From an uncultured Lachnospiraceae bacterium (GTDB lineage: Bacteria > Bacillota > Clostridia > Lachnospirales > Lachnospiraceae): DNA of 64,000 bases. A program made the position numbers and the translations under genes. The DNA lies in contig CAJTKK010000001.1 of assembly GCA_910576535.1 (NCBI GenBank), forward strand, positions 1 to 64,000, written 5' to 3'. The notes under the pieces are model-generated. The model ran no database searches, had not been told where the DNA came from, and saw only the letters and a program-made list of their open reading frames with translations. This document shows positions 51,115 to 60,951 of this stretch, piece after piece; the first letter of the stretch is position 1; the number at the start of each line of letters is the position of its first letter.

Positions 51115-53562
51115 TTACTCGAAGATCACTTGCTTCACCGCAATCCCCAGCTTCCTGCTGTCCGGCACGCCAAAATCCTGGGGACTCCACGATTCACACA
51201 GGAAAGAAATCTCATTCTCCCCTTCCTCCGTCAGTTCTTCTGGCAGGGCAAAGAGCAGATCCCCCTCCAAGCATTCTTTTGTAATCGTATAGGAACTTGC
51301 ATATTGCCCATTGATTTGGAGCTTAACTTCATATTCTTCCTTTCCAAGAGCGTCAAAGGGAAGGACAGTTCCCTGAACTACCCTGACCGTGTAGCTTTTT
51401 TTATCCAATACGCACTGGATCCTGTTTTCCTGAGGGTCGCCCCATCTAAAATCCGACTCCAGGCCATAATAACCGCTTATCATCACATCCCTGTCAGCCA
51501 TCTTATATTCATACTGTTCTTGCTGCACTTTATATACTGCAATGTTCCTGTTCTCCTTGCTCATCTTTAACGGCAGCGGCAATAGTTTTCCATTGTATTC
51601 ATTTTCATTCTCACTGGTTCCATACCAGTTCGCATAGACCATTTTACACATAGGAAGATATTGGTTCATCTCGGAAATAAAATAAATATCCCTGTCTTCT
51701 CCCTCCCCCTTTTTCTCCTTAGCCTTTTTGGACAGTTCCTGGCTCCTGGCCGGGAAGATAGGCATATCTATCAGCTCCCTGAGGGGAAGGTAGGATATCA
51801 TCCCCATATCCGGGTTCATATAAACGACAGCATCTTCCGGTATGACAGCCGCTGTTTCCTCCAGAATCTTCCACTCCATCCTTGTATCATCGTCATTTTT
51901 TGCCAATACGAAATCATACGGCATACAGACCGCAACATAGACAGCCGTCATAATCCAGACTGCCGCTTTTCCTGGCGCCGTCTTCCAGTCATTTACCGCT
52001 ATCCCTATCGTCAGCGCCGCTATACAGATAAAGGGCGCCAAATAACGGCCATAATAATAATGGTAGAAAATATCCTTGCGCAAAAAGCAGCAATAAAAGA
52101 GAATGCAGTAAGCGGACATTCCTATAATAATCATTGTCCGGGCGTTCTGCCAGCACAGGGAGGGTTTCCAGAAAATATAGGCCCCTGCCAGGATCATCAG
52201 TATGCCTCCCCCATACATGACAAAACCGGTTATGGACAAATGCTGCACCGCTTCCTGAAGCGTTTCATACCCATCCCCTGCCAGCCTGCCCGCAATACGT
52301 AACTGAAGCGCAACAAATACAATCAAACCAAGCCGGACGCAAATCTTCCCGATCCATTCCTTTTCAGGAAAATGCAGCAGGTTCTTTCCACCGGCAGCAA
52401 GCAAGAGAAAACTGAACAATAACCCTAATGCCGAAACCCCCAGCAAAAACGGCAATACCGTTTCCCGGCGGATCAGCCTTGTAAACTGGTATAACGGGGA
52501 AAAATTATATACAAAACTATAAGTAGCCGCTATTCTTGAGACATTGATCATGGAAACCATAAAAGCCAGCAGAACCGCAGCCGATGCGTAAATATAACCC
52601 TTCTTTTTGCTGTAAATGAACATCCCCCAGAAAATCAGTATGATAACCGGAAGGATTGTGTATATCGTCAGATGGTAAAAAGAAAACGCAGTCACTGTTA
52701 AAGCGGCATAGCCTGTTTCTATACCATTTCCATCACCTGTCATGAAATATAGGAACCCCACGATGATACAAGATAAAAACATTTCCGTCAGGGAAGATTT
52801 GGATACCCATAAAATAATCGGGGAAACCGCATATAAAATGCCAATGGCATATTTTACCGGTTCCCTCAGCCTCAGATTCCCGCATGTAAAAAAAAGCAGG
52901 AACAGGCTGCAAATATAGAAAACCGTCTGTATTCCCGCCATATGTCCCATCCCAAAAAGATTCCCCCATAATGCCAGCATTGCGGAAAAAACAGGAATCC
53001 CATGATAAAATCCGGAAACATCGCTCCGTTTCCCCTCTTCGGGCAGGGAAGGAAGGGTTTCATCGTATATGTAATATCCGACAAGCTGGGAATCCACAAA
53101 CTGGCAAAATTCTTTTTTTCCCTCTTCATCCAGCAGCTCATATTCCTGGAAATCTTTCTGGTTTTCATAATGGCGGTTCATAAAAGCAACCGCCTGCGTC
53201 TGGTATACTCCCTCATCCTGCCCCATCCCGTAAAAACCAAATTTATTCCATACAACAGGCAGCATGAAAAGTGTCAAAACAATAGGGAACAAATACCGGC
53301 GTACCGGCCATTCCAGCTTAAGCCCTCTTTTTTTCTTCCATCCAGGCAGAAGAAAGGCAGCCTCTGCCAATGCAATGAGAATTAATGCCCTTTTTATACT
53401 GAATACATCCAGGCCAAATAATATGCCGCCAACGATTACATAGCAGCAAAAATATAAGAATACGGAAAGCACACTGCATTTTACCCCGTCCGTTTCTTTT
53501 AAAAAAAGGAAACATATCCAAAAATTCAGTATAATCCCTGCGCCCAAAAGCACCCCATCCAT
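51115..53562 (-). CDS. Polytopic GT-C-like glycosyltransferase or polymerase
   Basis: 815 residues. About 12-13 membrane helices fill residues 1-560. GMGQDEGVYQTQAVAFM near residue 92 has the acidic pair placed after the first helices that is typical of GT-C fold enzymes using polyprenyl-linked sugars. The C-terminal 250 residues are soluble, beginning DAVVYMNPDMGMISYLP and ending in a beta-rich part. The stop codon of the preceding gene lies next to its start. It may attach or polymerise sugars outside the membrane. Exact family not recognised. Confidence 0.7.
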   Translation of the reverse strand: MDGVLLGAGIILNFWICFLFLKETDGVKCSVLSVFLYFCCYVIVGGILFGLDVFSIKRALILIALAEAAFLLPGWKKKRGLKLEWPVRRYLFPIVLTLFMLPVVWNKFGFYGMGQDEGVYQTQAVAFMNRHYENQKDFQEYELLDEEGKKEFCQFVDSQLVGYYIYDETLPSLPEEGKRSDVSGFYHGIPVFSAMLALWGNLFGMGHMAGIQTVFYICSLFLLFFTCGNLRLREPVKYAIGILYAVSPIILWVSKSSLTEMFLSCIIVGFLYFMTGDGNGIETGYAALTVTAFSFYHLTIYTILPVIILIFWGMFIYSKKKGYIYASAAVLLAFMVSMINVSRIAATYSFVYNFSPLYQFTRLIRRETVLPFLLGVSALGLLFSFLLLAAGGKNLLHFPEKEWIGKICVRLGLIVFVALQLRIAGRLAGDGYETLQEAVQHLSITGFVMYGGGILMILAGAYIFWKPSLCWQNARTMIIIGMSAYCILFYCCFLRKDIFYHYYYGRYLAPFICIAALTIGIAVNDWKTAPGKAAVWIMTAVYVAVCMPYDFVLAKNDDDTRMEWKILEETAAVIPEDAVVYMNPDMGMISYLPLRELIDMPIFPARSQELSKKAKEKKGEGEDRDIYFISEMNQYLPMCKMVYANWYGTSENENEYNGKLLPLPLKMSKENRNIAVYKVQQEQYEYKMADRDVMISGYYGLESDFRWGDPQENRIQCVLDKKSYTVRVVQGTVLPFDALGKEEYEVKLQINGQYASSYTITKECLEGDLLFALPEELTEEGENEISFLCESWSPQDFGVPDSRKLGIAVKQVIFE

Positions 53563-54624
53563 TTATCCCTTGCTCCTGATATATTCTATAAATCTTTCCG
53601 CCGTTACCCGATTATCAAAATCTTTTAACCTTTCTTTCCCGTTTTCCGCCATCTTTCTTCCAAGCGTATGGTCGCTAATGACACGGTTCATAGCTCCTGC
53701 TGTCTCCAGCGGGTCCTTTGTTTTCAGCAACAGCCCCGCTCCCCCTAAGGTTTCCCCTACCGCACTGCTGTCATAAGCAATGACAGGAACCCCAAAAATC
53801 ATGGCTTCCACCAAAGGAACTCCGAAGCCCTCGTGGTCGCTCTGGCATAAAAACAAATCCGCGCAACGGTAAAAGGCCAGGATTTCCTGAAATTTAATAT
53901 GCCCTGGATAAATCACATCCTCCACTCCTAATTTTCTTGCGTACTCTGCTAACTGCGCCTGGTAACTTTCCATCCCGCCCCATGTGCCGGTTAAAATAAG
54001 CCTGGATTGGGGGTTATAATATTTCTTATAATGATGGAACGCATTAATTACATCATGCTGTGCCTTGTTAGGAACCACTCTTCCCACAAACAGAATGTTC
54101 GTCCATCCGTCTTTATACTGCTTCTCCACCGCCTCGTCAGGTTTCTTTTTATAGTCGTCAAAAGCAATCAGAATAGGGATTACCGTAATATCGCACTGGT
54201 AGCCCATACGTATCAGGTCTTCTTTATTATATTGGGAATCCGCAATGCAGGCAGATACTTTACCCGCAAGATACGCTGCATCCTCCAGCCCTGTCTTGCA
54301 ATTGATTTCCCCCTGTCTGTTATATCCTGCAAAATACTGGGGCGGTGTAATATTATGATAATTAATAATAATTTTACATTTGTGTTCCGTTATCTTCCGG
54401 TTCAGCTCCGTTCCTGTGGACAAATGGTACAGAATAATATCCCCGTCCTTTTCCTCATACATCCGGTAATCCTCCGCCGTCCCTTCCGGCAGCCTGGAAT
54501 CAATGACTTCCGCATAAGTTTTCGTTTTAATCCCGTTCTCCTTAAAAGCTTTTTGCAAAGCGACAACATGATTCCCTATTGCATCGCCGAACGCAAGCAC
54601 TTTCAATACCTGAATAATCCGCAT
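53563..54624 (-). CDS. Glycosyltransferase family 4
   Basis: 353 residues from the ATG at 54624 (GGGAG 8 nt upstream). IIQVLKVLAFGDAIGNHV opens a GT-B enzyme; ILFVGRVVPNKAQHDVINAF, then CQSDHEGFGVPLVEAMIFGVPVIAYDSSAVGETLGGAG are the donor-site E-x7-E region of GT4. It adjoins the GT-C-like gene without a gap. Donor unknown. Confidence 0.88.
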   Translation of the reverse strand: MRIIQVLKVLAFGDAIGNHVVALQKAFKENGIKTKTYAEVIDSRLPEGTAEDYRMYEEKDGDIILYHLSTGTELNRKITEHKCKIIINYHNITPPQYFAGYNRQGEINCKTGLEDAAYLAGKVSACIADSQYNKEDLIRMGYQCDITVIPILIAFDDYKKKPDEAVEKQYKDGWTNILFVGRVVPNKAQHDVINAFHHYKKYYNPQSRLILTGTWGGMESYQAQLAEYARKLGVEDVIYPGHIKFQEILAFYRCADLFLCQSDHEGFGVPLVEAMIFGVPVIAYDSSAVGETLGGAGLLLKTKDPLETAGAMNRVISDHTLGRKMAENGKERLKDFDNRVTAERFIEYIRSKG

Positions 54625-54699
54625 ACTCTTTTCTCCCATAACATTCCATACCGCCGCTTTACAGCCCCGTCCTCATGCTATCTTCTTTTTGCCGGCCTA

Positions 54700-56271
54700 T
54701 TAGAACATTGCCGCTTCCTCTATCACAATGTCTTCCGTCCCGTCGTTGCTGATAACAAACTCCACATCTTTTTCCAGCCAGCCCAAAGCAAACTCTATTT
54801 CATTCACCCCTTCCGTCAGGTTTGTAAAAAACAGTTCTTTCTTCCCTTTGTCGGCCGTAATTCTTAATGCAACGCTTTCCCGGCCTTGGAGCTTCACGGC
54901 AAAGCTCATCCGGTAGCTGCTTTTTCCTAACGTCATATAAGGCCCGCAGACAAGCCCTTTCCCATGGAGGACAATATTTCCGTCTTTCCTTTCCCCATAC
55001 TCCGATACATATAGACATGACTTATAATCCACTCTGTCACCTTTCCCCGCAAAAACATAACAGATAAAATCCCTTTCCTCTATGGCATTACGGCTGTCCA
55101 CTATTTCCAGCCCTGCTTTTTTGCACATTACTTCCAAGGAATCCCCCGTAAAGAAATGCGTATGGAACCTGGTATATTCATATTTATATATATAACATGC
55201 GGTACTATGAGCCATCTTAGAATCCGGATGCATCAGTAAAGTTTTCATCCATTGAAGATCTGTCACCGGATCCAAAAGATGTTCCAGCAGGTCATTGGAA
55301 TAGATGCCGTCAAATTTCATCTTTACCAGTTCCTCCTGGCTAGTGATCATATATGGGTTGTCCGTCTCCGGCGCATAAGGTTCATACCCATATACATTAT
55401 ACCCCTCCGCCCGCAGCTTCTGTATTGATTTTGACCAGCAGCCGCAGCCATAATTCAGGTAAATGCCATCCTTATCCGGGTTCAACATATAAAAAGCTTC
55501 GATTTCTTTATCAAAAGAAGACCCTTCCGAAAAACCATAATAATGAACTTTGTAGTCCTCATCAATTTCCTCCTGGGTCAGCTTCATGAATTTTGTGGGT
55601 CCGAAAATGACGCCGCACTCCGGGCATACATACCTTACCAGCTTTCCCCCGTTAAAGATACATTCCGTCTCCTTCGTTTCAAAAGACCCCCTCACTGCAT
55701 GATAACCGCATATATTGCAGTGTATCATGTCCGTATCTTTTTCCTCCCTGGCCGCTATTTCATCTATCTGTTTCCATTTTACGCCCATAAGCTGCCTGGA
55801 AATTGTCTGGATTTTATCTTGTACCAGTTCTTCATAGAGCTGCTCTATTTGTTCCTCCGTCTGTTTTTTTACCTGCTCCACCATCTGCTTTTTTCTTGCA
55901 GTATATTTCAGTTCATCCGCATCCACATAATATTTTAACTGATTCAAGGTCCGGACTACATCCTGATTAAATTTATTCTGGTAATTCACGATCGGCCAGA
56001 ATACGCATTTCGACACTTTACGCACTGTTTTCTGGAAAAGCTTTTTCACCGGGTTATTTCCCGGGAAGGGGAAACACATGGGATTATTCCATTCTTTATT
56101 GCAGGCATTGATCTGATTCTGCAGTTGCGCCCTATTAAATTTCCCGTCGTCCGTGCCTGGCATGGAAGGGATCGGTATATCCTGGAATTTTAAATCCTCT
56201 TCCTTATACCCCTTTTCTTTAATTTCGGCCCTGATTTCCGCCATGATCTGTTCTACATCAATTTTCTGCAT
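54700..56271 (-). CDS. SAM-dependent methyltransferase with zinc-ribbon segment
   Basis: 523 residues. An N-terminal helical part (QKIDVEQIMAEIRAEIKEKG) of the type often seen on glycan enzymes from Clostridia is followed by a zinc-ribbon-like CNICGYHA ... CPECGVIFGP (about 157-205). The class I methyltransferase domain has IYLNYGCGCWSKSIQKLRAEG (motif I variant) and GIYSNDLLEHLLDP. The C-terminal 120 residues form a beta-sandwich-like domain, as in sugar-binding extensions. It likely methylates a sugar or carrier-linked glycan, perhaps as chain-terminating modification for ABC export. Confidence 0.77.
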   Translation of the reverse strand: MQKIDVEQIMAEIRAEIKEKGYKEEDLKFQDIPIPSMPGTDDGKFNRAQLQNQINACNKEWNNPMCFPFPGNNPVKKLFQKTVRKVSKCVFWPIVNYQNKFNQDVVRTLNQLKYYVDADELKYTARKKQMVEQVKKQTEEQIEQLYEELVQDKIQTISRQLMGVKWKQIDEIAAREEKDTDMIHCNICGYHAVRGSFETKETECIFNGGKLVRYVCPECGVIFGPTKFMKLTQEEIDEDYKVHYYGFSEGSSFDKEIEAFYMLNPDKDGIYLNYGCGCWSKSIQKLRAEGYNVYGYEPYAPETDNPYMITSQEELVKMKFDGIYSNDLLEHLLDPVTDLQWMKTLLMHPDSKMAHSTACYIYKYEYTRFHTHFFTGDSLEVMCKKAGLEIVDSRNAIEERDFICYVFAGKGDRVDYKSCLYVSEYGERKDGNIVLHGKGLVCGPYMTLGKSSYRMSFAVKLQGRESVALRITADKGKKELFFTNLTEGVNEIEFALGWLEKDVEFVISNDGTEDIVIEEAAMF

Positions 56272-56362
56272 CCTATTCCATTCCTCTCTTTGTCTCCATA
56301 ATCGTAAGCATCTGCAGAACTCGTACGCTTTCTGAATGCCCTGGCAGTTTATAGTTTAGCCA

Positions 56363-57553
56363 TTATTTATTGCATAACGCTTCAAAGTATGCGGTATATT
56401 TTTCCACGATCACATCCCAGGCAAAATGGCTCATTACAAATTCCCGGCCCAGTTTCCCCATTTCCGCCGCAGTCCCGTCATTTTTCAACAGGTAATTCAC
56501 TGCGCCTTCAAATTCAAAATAATTGCCAAAATATAACCCTGCCCCGGACTGCCGTGCAAAATGGCTTGTTACGGCGCATTCCTCATGAACCAGCGCCGGC
56601 CTTCCGCATAGCCAGCTTTCCATAATAACTAAAGAGAAACTTTCATTCTTCGAAGGCTGACATAAAAGATGAGCCGCCGCATAGGCGTCGAACTTATCCT
56701 GCAGATCCACAAACCCTAAGTCATAGACTTCTTTTTCTATTGCTTCCGGCAGTGTTACCGTTCCGCCGCCAATCAAAACTAATTTCAGGTCATTATGGTT
56801 CCTCGCTTTATATTCGGCAAAATTATGGATCAGCGTGTAGATATTTTTCCCCACGTCCTTGCGCCCGGCATAAAGGATAAAAGGCTCGTCAATATGATAT
56901 TTTTTGCGGAATCTGCCGCTGTCATATGTAATATCCGTATATACGCCTCCCCCCAGCACGGCCATATTCACTTTAGAAAGGTCATATACCCTTTTTGCCA
57001 GCTCCGCTTCCGGCTGCGCATAGAAGATCATCCCGGCCACTTTCGGGAATATCTTTTTGAAAATTTCCATATATACATAACTTTCATTATGAAAACACGG
57101 AATCAGCACAGCTTTCTCTAAGCAGCGCTGGATCCCATAATATGTCGTCCCGAACATATACGGGGTAAATACAAACAACCCATACTCTTCTTTATGTTCC
57201 CCAATATAATCATATAAATCCGGGCTATTAATCATTTCCTCCGCAAAAATCTTTTCTTCTGCCTCCGTTAGCGGCATCTGGTTCCGCATCAGCTTGATGT
57301 TTACTTTATGAAAAGCCTCCGCATCCCGTTTTCTCACCGGGAATCTTCTTATGGTAATTCCTCCCTCCACCGTCAGGCCAGGTTTATGATAATTATCATT
57401 CCAGTCCGCTAAAAATTCCTTGACACAAGTAGACAAAATCTCCAGTTCCATCCCTGACTCTGCCAAATGCTTCGTCAGACCCCTAAGCGCTGCTTCCGCC
57501 CCTCCCGGGATATTCATTCCAAACCATGGAATCACAAATCCAATTTTCTTCAT
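56363..57553 (-). CDS. Glycosyltransferase family 4
   Basis: 396 residues. IGFVIPWFGMNIPGGAEAALR is the typical acceptor-domain start; FILYAGRKDVGKNIYTLIHNF and CQPSKNESFSLVIMESWLCGRPALV mark the GT4 donor domain with the E-x7-E-like pair. It resembles the protein at 59651 in layout. It follows the exporter 2 ATPase gene by about 15 nt, so the transferases and exporter are one operon. Confidence 0.88.
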   Translation of the reverse strand: MKKIGFVIPWFGMNIPGGAEAALRGLTKHLAESGMELEILSTCVKEFLADWNDNYHKPGLTVEGGITIRRFPVRKRDAEAFHKVNIKLMRNQMPLTEAEEKIFAEEMINSPDLYDYIGEHKEEYGLFVFTPYMFGTTYYGIQRCLEKAVLIPCFHNESYVYMEIFKKIFPKVAGMIFYAQPEAELAKRVYDLSKVNMAVLGGGVYTDITYDSGRFRKKYHIDEPFILYAGRKDVGKNIYTLIHNFAEYKARNHNDLKLVLIGGGTVTLPEAIEKEVYDLGFVDLQDKFDAYAAAHLLCQPSKNESFSLVIMESWLCGRPALVHEECAVTSHFARQSGAGLYFGNYFEFEGAVNYLLKNDGTAAEMGKLGREFVMSHFAWDVIVEKYTAYFEALCNK

Positions 57554-57568
57554 AAGACCTCAAATCCT

Positions 57569-58849
57569 TTACATTATATTCCATTCATGGTCAATTCTCA
57601 TTACGCCCACGTCTTCAATGACCGAAAAGATCTCCACCGATGCCGCTCCCTTATAATAATCCGCAGTATGCCCGTCTTCCGATTCTATCGCAAAATCCAT
57701 CAGATACTTCCCTTGCAGCAGGTTCACTTTTTTTAAATACAGTTCCACTGTTCCGTCTTTTTCCAAAGAAAAGCTTTCCAAACGGTCTATCCTCGTATTG
57801 GTCCCGTAGCAATGCATTTCATCGCTACGATATACCGCTATGCCGATTACGGCATTTTTCACTGTTTTCCTCACCTCATAATTTATCTTCAGCCGGATAT
57901 CGCTTCCGGTACGGAAAGCGTTCTTCTCCTGCCCTCCGGCATCAAAGATCTCTATCTTTGTAATATGGGCGTCCCCATTCCCCCAACGGCTCCCGTCTTT
58001 TTCTCCGTTCTCATCCTGGCTCCGGGCTTCCTGTACGGTTCCTGTTTCTTCCGTTTCCTGACCGTTTTTCTTCCGCTGGCGCCTGGCCTCTTTATCTGCA
58101 ATCTCCTGACGCTTTTCCCCCATATAATTCATATACAACGGGTGGATTTTCCTGGGCGTCCCTTCCGCCCTGATAACCCCTTTATGGATCCAGATAGAAC
58201 GCTCGCATATCTGTTCGATCTGCCCCATGGAATGGGACACGATCACAATCGTTGTCCCTTTTGCCTTTATTTCCCGCAGCTTATTAAAACATTTTGCCTG
58301 AAAACCGGCATCCCCTACGCCGAGGATCTCATCAATCAGCAGTATCTCCGCATCCACATTGATCGCCACTGAAAAAGCAAGACGCATATACATACCGGAA
58401 GAGTAAGTCCGTACCGGATTATCAATAAATGCTTCCAGCTCAGAAAAAGCAATGATGTCGTCCAGCCGTTTTTCTATTTCTTTCCGGGAGAGTCCAAAAA
58501 TAGACGCATTGATAAATATGTTTTCCAAGCCGCTCATATCCGGATGAAATCCCGCGCCCAATTCAATCAGGCTGGACACCCTTCCCTTCATCTCAATGCT
58601 TCCCGTATCCGGATACATAATTCTCGTCAGCAGCTTTAACGTAGTGCTTTTCCCGCACCCGTTTTCCCCGATCAGCCCGATGGCTTCCCCCTTTTTTACA
58701 TCAAAGCTGATCCCCTTTAGGATTTCCCTTTTCTCATATTTACGGCGTTTATTGGAAACGATTTTTTCCTTTATGGTACTGCCTTTATCCAAATAGACTT
58801 TAAAACTTTTTGTAATATCCCTTACTTCGATAGCATTCTCTGGATTCAT
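57569..58849 (-). CDS. wzt: Polysaccharide ABC exporter ATPase with C-terminal domain (Wzt-like), exporter 2
   Basis: 426 residues; the ATG at 58849 overlaps the stop of the permease gene (TAATG) and has GGAGG upstream. Walker A LIGENGCGKSTTLKLLTRI, signature TYSSGMYMRLAFSVAIN, Walker B EILLIDEILGVGDAGFQ. After a charged linker (~255-300) there is a beta-sandwich (to 426), the position of the cargo-binding domain in Wzt proteins that recognise the chain terminus. The ATPase at 40428 lacks it. Confidence 0.9.
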   Translation of the reverse strand: MNPENAIEVRDITKSFKVYLDKGSTIKEKIVSNKRRKYEKREILKGISFDVKKGEAIGLIGENGCGKSTTLKLLTRIMYPDTGSIEMKGRVSSLIELGAGFHPDMSGLENIFINASIFGLSRKEIEKRLDDIIAFSELEAFIDNPVRTYSSGMYMRLAFSVAINVDAEILLIDEILGVGDAGFQAKCFNKLREIKAKGTTIVIVSHSMGQIEQICERSIWIHKGVIRAEGTPRKIHPLYMNYMGEKRQEIADKEARRQRKKNGQETEETGTVQEARSQDENGEKDGSRWGNGDAHITKIEIFDAGGQEKNAFRTGSDIRLKINYEVRKTVKNAVIGIAVYRSDEMHCYGTNTRIDRLESFSLEKDGTVELYLKKVNLLQGKYLMDFAIESEDGHTADYYKGAASVEIFSVIEDVGVMRIDHEWNIM

Positions 58850-59625
58850 TATAATTCCTCCGCAAAATGACGTTTTAAGATGCTGAAAATAAAACAGCCC
58901 ACTGCAAGCAATGCCGCCCCTAAAAGACATGCATGGAGCAAAGTGGATATCTGCGGCGGCTGTTTATAATATAATATATCGCGGTATGCAACGATTACCG
59001 GAGTCATCGGATTAATCATAAAAATAGGCTTGAACTGATCCGGCACCATTTCCACCCCATACATTACCGGTGTCAGGAACTGCCATGCCATCGCAATAAT
59101 GATTAAAATATGTTCCAGATCCCGCAGATAAACAGTAAGAGCCGATGTAATGAACGCAATCCCCAAGGATAAGAGGTATTCTACCAGAATGACCAAAGGC
59201 AGATAAATCACCGCCCCCAGACAGATTCCTTTTCCCGATACCAGCAGCACCGCCAATACCACAAAAAACGACAGCAGCATATTCACAAGCTGGCTTGTCA
59301 CATGGGCAACCGGCAGCACTTCCCTTGGAAAATAAATTTTCTTTACCAGTTCCTTTTGGGAAAAAATACAGCTAGAACCCCCTGTCAGGGAAGAACTGAA
59401 AAATATCCATGGAATCAAAGCAACGAACAAAAACAAATAATAATCCTCTATCCCTGACCGCATAATCGCTGAAAAAACCACCGTATATACAGCTAACTGC
59501 AAAAGCGGGTTCAAAAACGTCCAAGCAAACCCAAGAACCGACCCTTTGTATCTTCCTCTTAGATCCCTTTGTATCAGGCTGCCTATCATTGATTTATAGG
59601 CATATAATTCTTTTATTATCTTCAT
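58849..59625 (-). CDS. wzm: Polysaccharide ABC exporter permease (Wzm-like), exporter 2
   Basis: 258 residues, the standard length for Wzm. LIQRDLRGRYKGSVLGFAWTFLNPLLQLAVY at the N-terminus is the conserved first segment of ABC-2 glycan permeases; six membrane helices follow. Translationally coupled to its ATPase gene. Moves lipid-linked glycan across the membrane. Confidence 0.92.
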   Translation of the reverse strand: MKIIKELYAYKSMIGSLIQRDLRGRYKGSVLGFAWTFLNPLLQLAVYTVVFSAIMRSGIEDYYLFLFVALIPWIFFSSSLTGGSSCIFSQKELVKKIYFPREVLPVAHVTSQLVNMLLSFFVVLAVLLVSGKGICLGAVIYLPLVILVEYLLSLGIAFITSALTVYLRDLEHILIIIAMAWQFLTPVMYGVEMVPDQFKPIFMINPMTPVIVAYRDILYYKQPPQISTLLHACLLGAALLAVGCFIFSILKRHFAEEL

Positions 59626-59650
59626 TTCCGCTCCCTATCCTAACCGCAAA

Positions 59651-60811
59651 TTACGGAATCTCTATCATGGCGCTTACCTTGTCCAATATTTTCTCCCATG
59701 TAAAGTATTCCTGAATGTAGGCTTTTGCATTTCGGCAAAGCCTGTCGTAGTCTTCCCCGCATAAACGGATCATACCTTCCCGAAACCCGTCATACCCCAT
59801 ATAGTATATACCGCCGCCGCTTTTGGCACAATGCCCCTTTAAGACCCCGCACCGCCCATTGACGATAACCGGCTTCCCCAAGGACATCGCCTCCAGGACG
59901 GAAATCGACAGGCTTTCAAATTGGGACGGCAGCCATAATGCCTTTGCCGCTTTTATCCCGTCGAATTTATCTTCTTCCGGCACAAACCCCAGATAATGTA
60001 TCCCTTCCGCCTTGGGGATTTCCATAAAATCCTGCCCCATAATTACCAGATCCATTTCCGGGTTTTCTTTCCTGTAATCCATAAAAAAACGGAACATTTC
60101 CCCGCAGCCTTTGTTTTCATCCACTCTTCCCGTATAGATCAGAAACGGCCGCTCTATTTTATACTTTTCCCGGAACCGTCCATCCTCTATGTCCTTCGGC
60201 GCATCTATGCCGATACCTGCCACCGCATGAGGCACCTGTTCATTATGGAACAGATCCTGGACAAAATCCCGTTCTTCCTCTGTCAGATAGATAATCGCCT
60301 TCGGCATGTGAAACAGCTTACGGTAACAGTCAAAATAAATGCAGAATTCATCGTGCGCCGTAGGTATAAAAACAGATTTTCCGCTGACTTTGGGCATTCC
60401 CCATACTGTAGTATAATACAAATATGTGATAAATACAAATACATCATAATTTCCGGCATTTTCATCTATATATTTTAACAGCTTAGGCGCGTATGGTCCT
60501 TGGGCATTCACCCACGCCCTGTTTACCGCCTTTGCGTGCCATCCTAAGGCTGACATCAGTTTCCCGCTGACCTTCTGCATTAACACATTTCTCTTTTTTT
60601 CCACCGGGAAACGGCGGATCAGCACCCCATGAATGATTTCCTCATCGCAGGGATAACTGTTCTGCCACGTATCATACGAAACCGCCTTTGTTGTCAGCAC
60701 TTCCACCTCATAATCCCTGGCCAGTTTCTCTGCCAGCAGCCTCGTATAATACTCCGATCCCCCGTTTACTTCCAGCCCGTATCTTTGATTCACCAGCGCA
60801 ATTCTTTTCAC
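59651..60811 (-). CDS. Glycosyltransferase family 4
   Basis: 386 residues from a GTG at 60811, chosen because GGAGG lies 5 nt upstream and the conserved RIALVNQRYGLEVNGGSE starts right after; an in-frame ATG at 60823 is the alternative. FLIYTGRVDENKGCGEMFRF and LPSQFESLSISVLEAMSLGKPVIV are the GT4 donor motifs. It precedes the exporter 2 permease gene by 25 nt. Confidence 0.88.
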   Translation of the reverse strand: MKRIALVNQRYGLEVNGGSEYYTRLLAEKLARDYEVEVLTTKAVSYDTWQNSYPCDEEIIHGVLIRRFPVEKKRNVLMQKVSGKLMSALGWHAKAVNRAWVNAQGPYAPKLLKYIDENAGNYDVFVFITYLYYTTVWGMPKVSGKSVFIPTAHDEFCIYFDCYRKLFHMPKAIIYLTEEERDFVQDLFHNEQVPHAVAGIGIDAPKDIEDGRFREKYKIERPFLIYTGRVDENKGCGEMFRFFMDYRKENPEMDLVIMGQDFMEIPKAEGIHYLGFVPEEDKFDGIKAAKALWLPSQFESLSISVLEAMSLGKPVIVNGRCGVLKGHCAKSGGGIYYMGYDGFREGMIRLCGEDYDRLCRNAKAYIQEYFTWEKILDKVSAMIEIP

Positions 60812-60951
60812 CTTAACCTCCATGCCAGAGTACATTTGAGGCTCTGGCTCAAATTGCCGATTGAAAGATAAGAGATCCGTCTTACTTTCCAACTGGCCCT
60901 ATCTGCCTATATTGCAGATACGCAAATCCGTGCGGGGAACCCCGCTGCCGC

